22,153 nt of DNA from Oppiella nova (lineage: Eukaryota; Arthropoda; Arachnida; Sarcoptiformes; Oppiidae), in contig CAJPVJ010000134.1 of assembly GCA_905397405.1 (NCBI GenBank), positions 14,714 through 36,866 on the forward strand, in the 5' to 3' direction. Position 1 is the first letter of the stretch; each line of letters opens with the position of its first letter. Positions 8,894 to 20,084 of the stretch are shown here, piece after piece. The notes under the pieces were generated by a model. The model was not told the DNA's origin, made no database searches, and saw only the letters and a list, made by a program, of their open reading frames with translations. The position numbers and the translations under genes were made by a program.

Positions 8894-9219
8894 GGAGTGG
8901 GACTGTCGGCTCCGGCGAAACCACTCTTAAAGCCTTTAAGTGTTAGAGAAAAATAGTTAAATTGAGAGAAAAAGGCTTTTTGTGTGCACTTTATTTTTTG
9001 ATTGATAGCATAAGTAATAAAAACACATATACTTTGAGCTAATGCTCGGAAAAAGTGCGACAAATCTTTTTTATTTTATTTTATATATATCTCTGAAATA
9101 AAAAGTTTTTCCTCCACTTTAACTGCACTCTCACTAAAATCCGTAGAAAATTAACACAACTTTTATACAATTTTTATATGTATTTATTTAACAGTATCTG
9201 TCGTATAGAGTTTAAATAG
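8892..9219. other. AT-rich stretch, no gene
   Basis: A short GC-richer piece (8892-8940) follows the GA tract. The rest is AT-rich, ending in a T-rich run with an ACAG at 9191-9194 that resembles a 3' splice site but leads into stops in all frames. Confidence 0.5.
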
Positions 9220-9360
9220 TGTCGGTGCGGCGGCTCCGGTAGAGAGACAGATGCCATGTCTCCAGACACGTACTTCACATCCTTAACACCACGTCCCAGT
9301 CCCGGACCTCGAACTCCATTTACCTCAACACTCGTCACCGAAAGAATTTTTGACAAATAA
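9220..9360 (+). CDS. Candidate terminal exon, Ser/Thr/Pro-rich tail
   Basis: The plus frame is open for 46 codons after a TAG that could itself be the end of an intron (AAATAG then TGTCGG). The peptide is rich in Ser, Thr and Pro (SLTPRPSPGPRTPFTSTL) and ends ERIFDK then TAA. An AATAAA at 9356-9361 overlaps the stop codon and could be a polyadenylation signal. Composition and the GC rise against an AT-rich background look coding. The opposite strand is also open for 60 codons (9174-9356, including KYVSGDMASVSLPEPPHRH) and has a GTAAAT donor-like site, so strand is uncertain. No domain is recognised; a disordered protein tail would fit. Confidence 0.22.
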   Translation, partial: CRCGGSGRETDAMSPDTYFTSLTPRPSPGPRTPFTSTLVTERIFDK

Positions 9361-9880
9361 AAAATGTCTTAAAATATCGAGAAATAGATAGAGAAAAGTG
9401 TTTTTCAAAAGCAATTTTTACAGCCCTTTAATAATACTGTATTATCCCAACCAAAACTATTGTCAAATATTAGTGGCAATCCTTTCTGTTATGAAAATAT
9501 CTTCTTTCTATACACAAGAAGTTGTAAATGAAGTGAAAAATAATAAAAAGAAATATTAATTGTGTTTTCGAGAGAGACTATTATCCGTTAAGAATAAATT
9601 TCTTTACGATGTATTAGTGTATTAAAGCTTATAGTTATATAATACTATAACTTATACCACACTAATAGCACATCCCTTTTATTCATGAATTTTCATCCAA
9701 AAAAGCGATGGAGACCTCAGACCTGTTTGGGTGGTCTCACACACAAGAAGTATAGAGAAATGCACTGAAAATATGAAGTTTAATATGTTTTGAAGGCATA
9801 TGTTGTATGAATTGCAATTTGTCTCTTCATATTTCGCACTCCTCTCTCTCACTTCACTGCATATAAAAAATGTTAAACCG

Positions 9881-9884
<4 letters not shown>
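9361..9884. other. AT-rich stretch, nothing seen
   Basis: No gene, RNA or repeat is recognised. A short CTCTCTCTC lies at about 9842. Confidence 0.55.

Positions 9885-9925
<41 letters not shown>
9885..9925. repeat. (AG)n microsatellite
   Basis: A perfect 41-base tract. The plus frame 9800-9991 that reads Arg-Glu repeats through it is not taken as a gene. Confidence 0.97.
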
Positions 9926-9928
<3 letters not shown>

Positions 9929-10650
9929 GAGAGAAGTTATGACTATTTATTCAATTTAAAAGGCAATACACAAACACCACTCTATTATTAGTGTTAATAT
10001 GTTTGCAATTTTAATAACTTTATCACAAGAATCTACAGTTTATTCAATACATATAATTCTTTTATTTTTATTATCTCTCTTACGATATCATGATCTCTGG
10101 GTTTCGTTTCATAAATATTTATTTCTTCAATAATTTTCTCAGAGATTATAATAATTTAGTTTTTCTGGAAATCAATTTAAATATTTTTATTCTCAAACAC
10201 AATGAATGAACCATTAGTTATAAATTAATATATTATTGCATTACACATATAATTCCTAAAGTATTCATTTATTACTATTCATTATATCTAATTTACAAAA
10301 AATACTTATAATAAAATATTGCTTTTCAATTAGTTTTAATAATTCCATAATAAATAAGCTTCATTTTATGAATGAATATTTTTAGATAATATTTTAATAA
10401 ATTTTATGTATGAAGAAACACACATCTGTAGTAAATTACATAAATTATTAAAAACAAAAAAGTAATTTATTATCAAATTCTCTAATAATAACAGATTTAC
10501 GAGTTTAGCTCTAAATTGATCTCAATGTATCTGATTTCAACAACAACTGCAATGAGTGTCAGAAACACCCAGACAATATCTATAGAAACATCACCAAAAT
10601 TAGCTATTATTTACTAAATATACACAATGTTTGAAATAAACTCGCATCAA
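9926..10650. other. Extremely AT-rich desert
   Basis: Stops are dense in every frame. Nothing is recognised. Confidence 0.6.
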
Positions 10651-10724
10651 AAGCTATTATTATCATTATTAACATTATTTATGTAAATTGTTGACCAGAA
10701 ATCAAAAATAAAAATTATTTTTGT

Positions 10725-10758
<34 letters not shown>
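10651..10758 (+). repeat. Duplicated block B, copy 1
   Basis: A 75-base unique segment beginning AAGCTATTATTATC and a CT tract (10726-10758). The unique part recurs without a mismatch at 12637-12711, displaced by 1986 bases, again ending at a CT tract. Confidence 0.96.
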
Positions 10759-10761
<3 letters not shown>

Positions 10762-12565
10762 TCACATCTCTTTACAAGTCATTAAGGCTTTTATGAAATA
10801 ATACCATTTGATGCACACTATAATAAGGCGCAGGTGAGTGACTACAGCACAGGTAGGTATGATTGCCAGTGTCTATGAATGTGATGTGAATAACACCGGT
10901 GCCGATGCCTGTCTACGTGTGTGTACTGTCGGTGCCATTAGCGAAGTATTTCTATTATTTGTTCGTACCGTTCAATTCATGTATTAATTTAATAATAATT
11001 TTCACTTTTCTTTATACAGTATACTTCACAATACTTTTAGATAAATTATAAACAAACTTTTTTTTATTCACTTGAAACCGAAATTACTATAACTTATCGT
11101 ATGTTTGTTTCAAAGAAGTCATGAATTTGGGCGCAGCTCTTGACTTACTATTCATGAATTGGCAATTAGTGAAGAATTATATAATTTTCACTCATTTTTA
11201 GCCACATTATACTGTAGGTATTATACAAATCCAAATATACATTTGGTATATAGAAATACCCCACTCATTTAAAGGTATAATAATAATCCACAACATTTGA
11301 TTTTATTTGAAATTCTTTGATCAATGTGTAAAACATTTATATATAGTAAAGAACCCCTAATAATAGCATAATTCTTAAGTATGGAGTCGTTAAGTGATTT
11401 CAAAAATAATTTTTGTTCAGCTTTAAATGCTTGATAAATTTAACACTGCTATGATAAATATTTAGCAACATATTTATTTGTAAGTTTCAATTATTGTTTC
11501 TTTATTTTTATATTTAACTTAAGAGTATTATTCAACTAAAATTAAATTTTTTTTAATGGTGATATAGTTCTTGTATTTAATAATAACTTTATTAACACAA
11601 TATCGCCGAATGCTCTCAATGTATAACTCTTAGACAAATGAATAAAATATTTTTTGTTTGCAATAAGTTTTTTATTAAATGAGATTTAATAGAAACCTTA
11701 GTGTTTACTATAAATTTATTACATTTGAGGTGTAATTAATGAAATAATATTTGAATTTTCAACAGTGAGCTATAATTTGTGTCATAACACAAAACACACA
11801 CCTTTTTAGTAGTGCCCATAAACCCCTTATCAAATGCTTTGTTGGATAATATCTTAAGCAAAAAAATTATAAATTAAAATTTTGTTTTACAATTAAATGA
11901 AAAATATTTATTTTGCTTTTTGTATGATTAGTTTCAATGACATAAAGGTGTGGAGCAGGCATTCAATTGGTACCATAGTTTGCATTTTGTGGCCAATTCT
12001 TGTATTTAACTGATTATTAGTTTTGTACTAATTTATGAATTGTTATTTTTTGCACTATAATTTAGCACCGAAATATAAAATTATAATAATAATTAGGTTA
12101 GCAAATTAAAATGTTTGTCAATTACGATATATCCTAACACTTGAATATTGTTTAGTATGTGAACGTTGTTTTAGGGGTTCATAAGTGAGGGGAACTGTAG
12201 GACAAATGGGGGCCAGGAATGCAATAAAAGAAAATCATTGTGTATATGAGTGCATTAGAGTTGGGGCTAAAGTGTATATAAAACACATACAGAATGCTTG
12301 ATAGCAGTCATAAAATAGCTTTTTGTTGTATATCTATAATAAAAATTAATTATATAATTGGCTCCACACCACAAAAATTAGCCAATTTTCGCGTTTTACA
12401 CAATTTTCACATTCGCTGGCCTTTTATACTTTTATATAATACTATACGTACGCTAATATCGTGTGATTGTGTGTTGGCTCACAATTCATCGCGAATTCAT
12501 TGCAAGAATTGTATAGTTTTTTACAAACTATTGAGAGAATTCCTCACGAAATTCATTTTAACAGC

Positions 12566-12568
<3 letters not shown>
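10759..12568. other. Mostly AT-rich desert with splice-donor pair near its start
   Basis: Apart from the donor pair at 10831-10858 and CACCGGTGCC (10894-10903, nine of ten to the decamer), no feature is recognised. The plus frame at 12294-12680 gains its length from the CT tract that follows. Confidence 0.55.
10831..10858 (+). promoter_or_regulatory. Two tandem 5' splice-site matches
   Basis: CAG then GTGAGT (cut after 10833) and ACAG then GTAGGT (cut after 10852) are both strong donor matches, 19 bases apart. A possible short exon, 10787-10833, reads GFYEIIPFDAHYNKAQ and sits after a pyrimidine-rich run supplied by the CT tract. This could be an alternative-donor exon or chance. Confidence 0.2.

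Positions 12569-12614
<46 letters not shown>
12569..12614. repeat. (TC)n microsatellite, longest in window
   Basis: A perfect 46-base TC tract, the longest of the dinucleotide tracts here. Confidence 0.97.
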
Positions 12615-12617
<3 letters not shown>

Positions 12618-12636
12618 GTGATTACAATAGCAATAC
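12615..12636 (+). repeat. Duplicated block D, copy 1
   Basis: A 22-base segment, ATTGTGATTACAATAGCAAT plus AC, placed between a CT tract and block B. It recurs at 12743-12764. Confidence 0.93.
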
Positions 12637-12710
12637 AAGCTATTATTATCATTATTAACATTATTTATGTAAATTGTTGACCAGAAATCAAAAATAAAAA
12701 TTATTTTTGT

Positions 12711-12742
<32 letters not shown>
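12637..12742 (+). repeat. Duplicated block B, copy 2
   Basis: Identical to 10651-10725 over the unique part, followed by a CT tract at 12712-12742. The D/B junction at 12636/12637 is sharp. Confidence 0.96.
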
Positions 12743-12745
<3 letters not shown>

Positions 12746-12764
12746 GTGATTACAATAGCAATAC
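12743..12764 (+). repeat. Duplicated block D, copy 2
   Basis: The second copy of the 22-base segment, 128 bases after the first, again directly after a CT tract. Beyond it the sequences diverge. Confidence 0.93.
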
Positions 12765-13898
12765 GTCAATACATTTTTTGTGCCCTTTTTGGGCACTTAT
12801 TCTCTATAGAGTTGGCTATTCTTTATTCACTTATTATTTATTATTATCATTGGAGGCCTTTTGCCACACATATAGCCAGAGCTGACTCCAGCGCTAATCT
12901 ATTCGTTTGCCACTCAATCTCAGCTCAAAAAAGTGTTTTTACTTCAAATAACACATTATATTAAAAGACATTATATTTTGATTCCCTTTTATAGTCGACT
13001 CCGAGTTATGTAACAACACATCACTCGTCAATAATATATACCGCAAACCATTACACATATAATTAGTGTAATTTTCTTCAGCACAACGCTGTCATTACAT
13101 GACAATGACAGACAGCACTGGTATGATATTGGTTGGGGTCAGGCCTTACATACGAACATGATGATGATGCAGGTCATTTATATATATTTACGCCAATCCA
13201 ATGCATTCAACACTTATGTACAGTCCATCTCTAGTATTATTGCTATAAAATCAGTACATTTTCATTAATATTAATGTTATTTCATAGTTATGTCTTCTAT
13301 CGATAAATAATCCAAAAATATTTTATTCAAATCTTTAGTAAAATTTTTAAAAATAATATAATCCTTAATTAACTATGTTTCAATTTCACATTTCTATTAG
13401 AATAGTTGCGAAGAATAATCAAAATTTTATTTTTAGCTATAAATGACATTTGCATGCAATAAAATGTGAATAGTCTGTATAAATGCATTATAATAAACAC
13501 ACAAAGTAACAAAAATTTCAAACCCATTGATCAAAAGGTAATGCAAGAGATTAATGCAGTTTATAGTAAAGAGAAATTATATTATATTTTTAGAAAAGTT
13601 TGAGAAAAATTCTTTTATCACAAAAAACTAGTAAAAAAAGAAAAATATATAATAGAAATGAAAGGAAGGTTTTGCTAAACACTTGAAAATGAGATTTTCG
13701 GCATAAAAGTTGTTGAATTTGTTGTCTCTTTTTATTTCTTATGCATAATATTATTGCTTAAAGAATGAAGAATAAGAAGAATATGTAATAATAATATATT
13801 TATCACACGTTATAGTAGTCGTACGTCTGTGTAGTCGTCGCCGGAGTTATATTGCGAGGCGTTATATGTTATGATTCCTACCCTTAAGGGCGATAATA
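12765..13898. other. AT-rich stretch, no firm gene
   Basis: AGCACTGGTA at 13114-13123 is a nine-of-ten decamer match. An inverted repeat, ATTACAC/GTGTAAT, spans 13050-13072. A small GC-richer piece at 13810-13890 is open on the minus strand for about 30 codons, too short to call. Confidence 0.5.
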
Positions 13899-13945
13899 TT
13901 CTCTCTCAAGTCTCTCTCCAGCCTCTCTCTCTCTCTCTCTCTCTC
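13899..13945. repeat. Interrupted CT-rich tract
   Basis: Three CT runs separated by short interruptions, the longest perfect one at 13923-13945. Confidence 0.93.
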
Positions 13946-15502
13946 ACCATTCAGCCACTACTCAATGTATACAACATGTGTGGCCCGACACACACATACA
14001 CTAGAGATTGGGTTTATTTATGAAAAAATAGTAAATTATGAAAAATAAGAAAAGGAGAGAAAAATTGCATTATTGGAGAGAATAGGGAAGGCATTGGAGA
14101 GGCATAGGAAAGGCATCGCCAGAAATTAAGTGTGGAAATTACATGCTTTAATGAACAACACATAACACACACAGAGAGTGAGAGACCCAACACATACCTG
14201 TATTGAAAGCATACAAAGCACCGGGATCACACACCGACTCACCTCAACCTTTCCCATCCACAGCACATAACACACACATAACTACTGCTATGCTTTGCAG
14301 CAATATTTCAAAACCCAATGATTATTACAATGCTTTGTGTGTTATATAATAAAATCTATACAAATATTGTTTTGTTTGTTGCGAGCGTTCAAATTGATTA
14401 ATAACTCCCGATATCTATATATTCACTCTATGTATAAAAGTTTGCACACATTTCAATTGACAGCAAAACGGAAATATTTTCTATAATCTGAAGATATATG
14501 GTCTGTGTTTTTAATAATTTGTTTCTTTTTTGTAATGATACAAAAAATATCTGAATGTATGATATCTTTAAAAACTTAGAAAAATTAACTTCAATCCACA
14601 ATAAGTTAATTTAGATTCAAATAGTGGATAAGGATGTGTTGGGCTATTATGCAAATTCATGTTTCAATTGAATAACAAATAAGTAGTGAGTGTTTCGCAA
14701 ACACTAATCTCTTTGTGATCTCGTAGGCCGAGCCTATAGTTTGAGTCCCGAAACAAAAAATAACTGCATTTATATCACTGCAAGACATTATAACACTGGC
14801 AGACAATGACTGAATAAAAAACTTACGGCTATTATATGTGTTGTGAATGCAATCAATCAGAGAGATTGAGACCATTGTCTAAGACACGCAATACTCAAAT
14901 ACCCAGTGTTTCACTGAAATTATTACAACTATTTTATAGCTATTGAGTGCACATAAGACATGGACTCAGGAATCAAAAAACAAAATACAAACATATAATT
15001 GACTCTAAAATTGTTGCGTTCAGTCAAACGCATAGCTAATGCTCAGGTATTTGTTGGTTTGAGCTTTAATTTTGTAGTCATATTCACAAAAACCACTAAT
15101 TTCTCAAATACTTTAGTCTAATCACCACTTTTTTATATAACATTAACAGATAGAGAGGCAAATGTTTTCGCAAATTTCTCTCTCGATATTCCTTTTGAAA
15201 AAAGCCGACAAATTAGTTATTAAAGGCGTTCAATGAGATGAACATAAAAATGATGATTTCTTGCCAAAGAATTAACAAAAATATACATTTATAAATTAGT
15301 TCTATATTAATTAATGTATTAATTGTCTGGCTTATCATATTTTTTTAAATATAAATGCAGTATATTTAATATATTCAATAGAATAAAAACTAGAATATTC
15401 TAAACTATTAATTGTTATTAAACTTATCGCAAGAATCTACTTTCAACTATGTTATAAAACACTTGGTAAAATATATTTCACATAGTAATCCTATTAAGCT
15501 AG
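13946..15502. other. AT-rich stretch, nothing firm
   Basis: The minus frame at 14657-14875 (72 codons) has no recognisable domain. A small hairpin, TAGGC-CGA-GCCTA, lies at about 14724-14736. No tRNA fold was found there. Confidence 0.5.
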
Positions 15503-15527
15503 TCTCTCTCTCTCTCTCTCTCTCTCC
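15503..15527. repeat. (TC)n microsatellite
   Basis: A TC tract of about 25 bases. The minus frame 15447-15689 reads Arg-Glu through it. Confidence 0.96.
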
Positions 15528-16449
15528 CATTATGTATAACTTGAGGCAAATTAGTAGCAAAAGAGTGTAACAGAAAACAACAAAAAATAAGTGAAAAATT
15601 TGAGTTGGATTAGAGTTAAAAAAAATCATTACTGTTTGAGATAAAAATCTAATTAAAAGGAATAATAATAATAGATAATTACATACCATTATAGCTTATA
15701 TTACTTCAAATATTACGATATTTTTTGATCCAATTCAGAGGTAAAAAGTACTCATAAGAAATTGAGGAGTATTTTGAAAGACATCAAAACATATATAAAT
15801 CATTATTATTATAAGCAAAATAGTATTCATGTGTTTACCTTTTTATTATTTACAACATATTTGTCAATTAGGAAATAATGTTACAATAATAGTAAGTAAT
15901 TATCCTAAAATTAACTTAAAGTAAATTACATTTATTTTAGTTATTTTTATAGCTTTTGTAAATTTTCACGAACTATTAATACATTTAATTTTTTGCAATT
16001 ATTCAGTCAATCCAAATATAAACTTTTGATAAAATATTTTTTATGAAATTTTAAAATGAGATTATAAATTAAACAAATAATTAAATGTTTATTATTTCAG
16101 TTTGATAATTTTATTAATAACATATCAAATTTTACAAATGAAACATACAATTCCTGTACAGAATCTCAAACAGAATTATGGAATTTTTAGGTCACTAAAG
16201 CTTTTTAATATTTAAAATAATAATTTGGGTTTAAAATCAAAATTTTATGCTAAATATAGTGATTAAGCTCTCGAAGAGTATATCTGTATATAAAATATAA
16301 ATCAGAATATATTTGACTATAAATAATAAAATGAATGCATTATAATTACTATGGCATGAATTAAAACGATATATTCGTGTGATTTTCACAGTCCACCAGA
16401 TTTGCAGATTTGAGACCAGAATCGTTTGGGTGGTGAACAGCTGCCGGTG

Positions 16450-16452
<3 letters not shown>
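15528..16452. other. AT-rich desert
   Basis: No gene or repeat is seen. Bases 16380-16450 are GC-richer and open on the minus strand next to the microsatellite (VHHPNDSGLKSANLVD), too short to call. Confidence 0.5.
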
Positions 16453-16497
<45 letters not shown>

Positions 16498-16513
16498 GTC
16501 TGTCTGTCTGTCT
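16453..16513. repeat. Compound (TC)n-(TGTC)n microsatellite
   Basis: About 40 bases of TC followed without a break by about five TGTC units. The tetranucleotide looks like an expanded point variant of the dinucleotide tract. Confidence 0.95.
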
Positions 16514-17445
16514 CTCTGTGCCTATGTCTCTCTTATATGCATTAATTGCGTTCACAATCATTGAAATGCATATCATATACAAAGATATGGACCAGTGTTT
16601 GGTTGTAATGCCTAATAATATAGCAATGATATGTGAGTACATGAATTAATTATGTATGATTTCATTAGACTAATTAAAACAGCCAAGGTATGCTTGGTCA
16701 CACAATCCGATAAAATACAGTACCAGTGCCTTGATTTACAGCACACATACACTACAAAGACGAGCACCGGGCGTTCAAAATGATTTGAAACGATTTATAT
16801 CACCAGAGAGTTAGTCACTGATTGCTGGTTCGCAGTCATCGGACCACTCCAACCATACGTATACACACACATGAGCACCAGTAGGGGGAAAGGCTGTCTA
16901 CGAAGGGGATAATAGAGCGAAGTAGTTGAGCGAAAATATATTTTAATTGCCAATGAGTTACACAAAATGCATATTAATCGCCATTAGTGGCCGTCCGGTG
17001 AGTTGCTAATGACAGCCCACCAAATGCTCGACAATATAACGCTATTACACCACAATATATACGCTCACGTCGTTTATAGCCATTGTATGCGTGCGTATGT
17101 GTGTGTGTGAGCAGGGTATTCATCATTTTTCAATCCACAACTTTAAGATTGGAAAATGGATTTTTAGAAAATGTACATTACATTTATTATTAATGAAAAT
17201 TTTACAATTGTTTTTATTTTATAAATTATATACAGGAATAGTAGTGCGAACTCTCAGAAAGGTCTCACCTTTTGGTTAGCACTGGTCACACGCAGGCTAT
17301 CGGTGCAACACATATACCCTACCTTTTTTAATAGTCATTCACTGACTCACTATTTTGTTGATGATTACGATAATAGTTTTGATGTTTTTTAATGTTATAA
17401 TATATTTTAGGTTTTATTGTTATTAGACTATTATACTAGTATAGC

Positions 17446-17447
<2 letters not shown>
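16514..17447. other. Non-coding stretch, less AT-rich at 16680-17110
   Basis: TACCAGTGCC at 16721-16730 is a perfect decamer. Weaker relatives lie at 16763 and 17278. A short TG run sits at about 17097-17109. No gene is recognised; the plus frame at 17091-17279 starts in the TG run and is not supported. Confidence 0.5.

Positions 17448-17485
<38 letters not shown>
17448..17485. repeat. (CT)n microsatellite
   Basis: A 38-base CT tract followed by TTCTCTTTGTGCAG, so tract and tail together resemble a 3' splice site. The frame after it is open for only about 30 codons. Confidence 0.95.
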
Positions 17486-17492
<7 letters not shown>

Positions 17493-18383
17493 TGTGCAGT
17501 AATTTACGACAAATGAAAATGATATCACAAATTATGTCCATTTCCTGTACGCTGTGTTTTGCCGCAGACATTATCTTTAAAACAATGTATTAATCAAATT
17601 ATAGTATAAATGCAATTGAATTTTAGTACCATTTTGTATGATAAACCCAACGCTACTCTCTATTTACAAAATCAATACAAACTCTAATCATAATTAAGGC
17701 CTCAAACACAACTCCACATTCATTTATGAAATAGCTCACAATTTTGCCATATTTACAAATTCTTAAAATTTATTTTAAAACATTTTTGTAATGGTTTAAA
17801 TTTTAAATAATTATTTGTACTGTTTCATATTACTATAAATTCAATATTTGTTATAAAGTTTTTCAAATGAGTTTCATTAAGTGAAAAATATTTGTTAATA
17901 TTTATTAAAACAATTAGTTTTGTATAACTGATCGATTTTATCGGCTAAATGCTACCACTACTTGTATTGAGTTGTTTTATGATATTTTATTAAATGGTTA
18001 TTAATTTTATAGTTTATTTTTATTCATTCCTCACGATATGTATACAACTACTGACTTACTCTATCTCTACGGACGAGACTTTAAATTATAATTTATATAA
18101 TATACAAGAATTTTATAATTTTAGCAAAAATGATTTCTATAAAAATCACATTAATGTATAAATTTGAGGAGCAAATATACAAAGTATGTATATTTATATT
18201 GTATTTGTTGTTTTATTTGAGACCTTGTTTATAGTAGTGTTAGGAGTAAGACAAATGTTTCGATGATTTTGTTGTAAGAGAAGACTATATACAACACAAT
18301 AGGAATGGTATCCAAAGTGATGGAGAAGTGTTGCCCAACCATCAGATGATCGGCTGTGAAGACCACACGCGTTGTCGCTAATG
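17486..18383. other. AT-rich desert
   Basis: Nothing is recognised beyond the splice-like tail of the CT tract at its start. A slightly GC-richer piece lies at 18300-18380 with only short frames. Confidence 0.55.
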
Positions 18384-18409
18384 GAGAGAGAGAGAGAGAG
18401 AGAGAGAGA
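18384..18409. repeat. (GA)n microsatellite
   Basis: A perfect 26-base GA tract. Confidence 0.97.
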
Positions 18410-19086
18410 TGTGAGGGAATGGTAAGGATGATTGGCGTGATTGTGAATATATTAAAATTTAATTTTTAGTTTTTATAGTTTTTAATTCTATAGAAGTGTT
18501 GAATATTCTGTATTTGAATTCTCGCCTTAATATACAACAACTCACTTATATATTCCGAAACACAGAGCCTTTCATTACGGCTTTAATTCCTAATTATTTT
18601 TTAAAAGCATTAAATATAATAATAAACTGTCGTTACAATCAAATTATATGCAATTCCTATGTTTAATGGACTCCAGTTCCCTGAATGAATGCTATATAAA
18701 TGTTATAGGAGTTGCAACATAACTCCCGAATGGCTTGATTATAACGAGTACTGGTGTGCCGTATACTGTATATTGAAGTTTATGTGTACATTACATGAAA
18801 CACAATTGAATTGTTTTTGTAGCTATTATTTTAGACTATTTGTACTTAAAATTGTATAAAATATATATAGAATAGAGTGAAAGGAAAGGCAGAAAACAGA
18901 CACCAAATAAGGTTTCGTTTAATAAGTTTTATAACTGAAAAAATACTCGAAACACAAGAGTATATTAAACATCACACAACTGGTCCGTGAAATTGAATCC
19001 ATAGAAACACTGATAAAGTTTTACAATGTCTGCAAAATACAAGAGGCAATAGAGGATGAGTTGACTAGAGATAGAGATGTGTGTGT

Positions 19087-19089
<3 letters not shown>
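18410..19089. other. AT-rich stretch, nothing seen
   Basis: No gene, RNA or repeat is recognised. Confidence 0.55.

Positions 19090-19142
<53 letters not shown>
19090..19142. repeat. Compound (TG)n-(GA)n microsatellite
   Basis: A TG tract at 19090-19124 passes directly into a GA tract ending at 19142. It is the only long TG tract in the window. Confidence 0.97.
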
Positions 19143-20084
19143 GTCAGAAATGGCACCACTTTTTTGATAATAAACTCCAGAATTGAAGACAACTAATGGC
19201 AATGTATAGCTAACGATATCGCTATTTATGCGACATTTCATTCACATTAAAGTATTTGTGTATATCTCAGAGTCTCTAAAATCTTATTTCAATGCAAACA
19301 GTGCTATAAGTAGTGGTATAATGCAATCCCTTTCACACTAACAATAACCCTATTCTCTCTCATATCGCGAACAGAATATTCTGTAACTGTTTGCTAAAAA
19401 TATACGGATTTATCGTTTAATCATTTATATTTATTGTGTAATATTTTGGTGTATGGTTTGTCTTTAAAGCAATATTTTGTTAAACAAACGGATGATTAGA
19501 TTAGAGATAATTTCTTAGATAATGTTTGGCGAGATTTGTCGGCGAAATGAGAGACAATAATTGATGGCTTGTATTACAGGCACTTGTGTTGAGGCTTTTG
19601 GCAAAAGACAGTACAATATATAGTATATGTTATATTCAGTGGAAAGCAAATTATTGTCATCATTAGATTTGGTGCTCCAATACACTCAATACTATGCAAT
19701 GGTTTAACTGCTAATGAAATACTTGTCTGTGATATAACAGTTTGAATACAATTGTCTCAACAGTCCTATACTCTATAATAATGTGTGTTTTGGTATACGA
19801 GTGAAGTAAATGTCAATTTAGACGTTAAGTTAAATAAATATCTCTACACGTTATCATTGAGTGTATTGCACTACACAAAGCACCTAATGGTCTGACAGTA
19901 CAACACATAGCCATTCAAACAACACAATTGGCTTCCTAGCTAAATCACCCGGTGCTTTATCATGGCATTAGCCGCACATTTATACAGAATATATGTAATA
20001 CTGTTGTGTCTATTATATAAACCTATAGTGAAATTGAATGGCACAACAATTCACTCGTTTAATCAGTAGTAATGCAAACTTTAA
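19143..20084. other. AT-rich stretch, nothing firm
   Basis: No open frame of note, no RNA gene and no long tract. Words such as GCTAATG and CATTAGC recur but form no array. Confidence 0.5.

Noticed and set aside
12294-12680. Longest plus-strand open frame, 128 codons
   Set aside because: Its length comes from the CT tract, which encodes Ser-Leu repeats without stops. The flanks are AT-rich low-complexity codons.
10240-13065. Shared 16-mer CATTACACATATAATT at two places
   Set aside because: In DNA this AT-rich, one such shared word is about what chance gives, and the flanks differ.
13810-13905. Minus-strand 31-codon frame with balanced composition
   Set aside because: Frames of this length are common by chance, and the splice sites are weak.
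14701-14760. Possible tRNA-like T-arm (GTTTGAGTCCCG)
   Set aside because: No matching acceptor, D or anticodon stems could be drawn around it.
16361-16642. Minus and plus frames over the compound microsatellite
   Set aside because: Both are kept open by the TC/TGTC repeat. The small non-repeat part is too short to judge.
16820-16860. Possible SINE or tRNA B-box (GGTTCGCAGTC)
   Set aside because: It differs from the B-box consensus at key positions, and no A-box lies at the right distance.
18965-19192. Minus-strand frame with Thr-His repeats
   Set aside because: It is read-through of the TG/GA tract.
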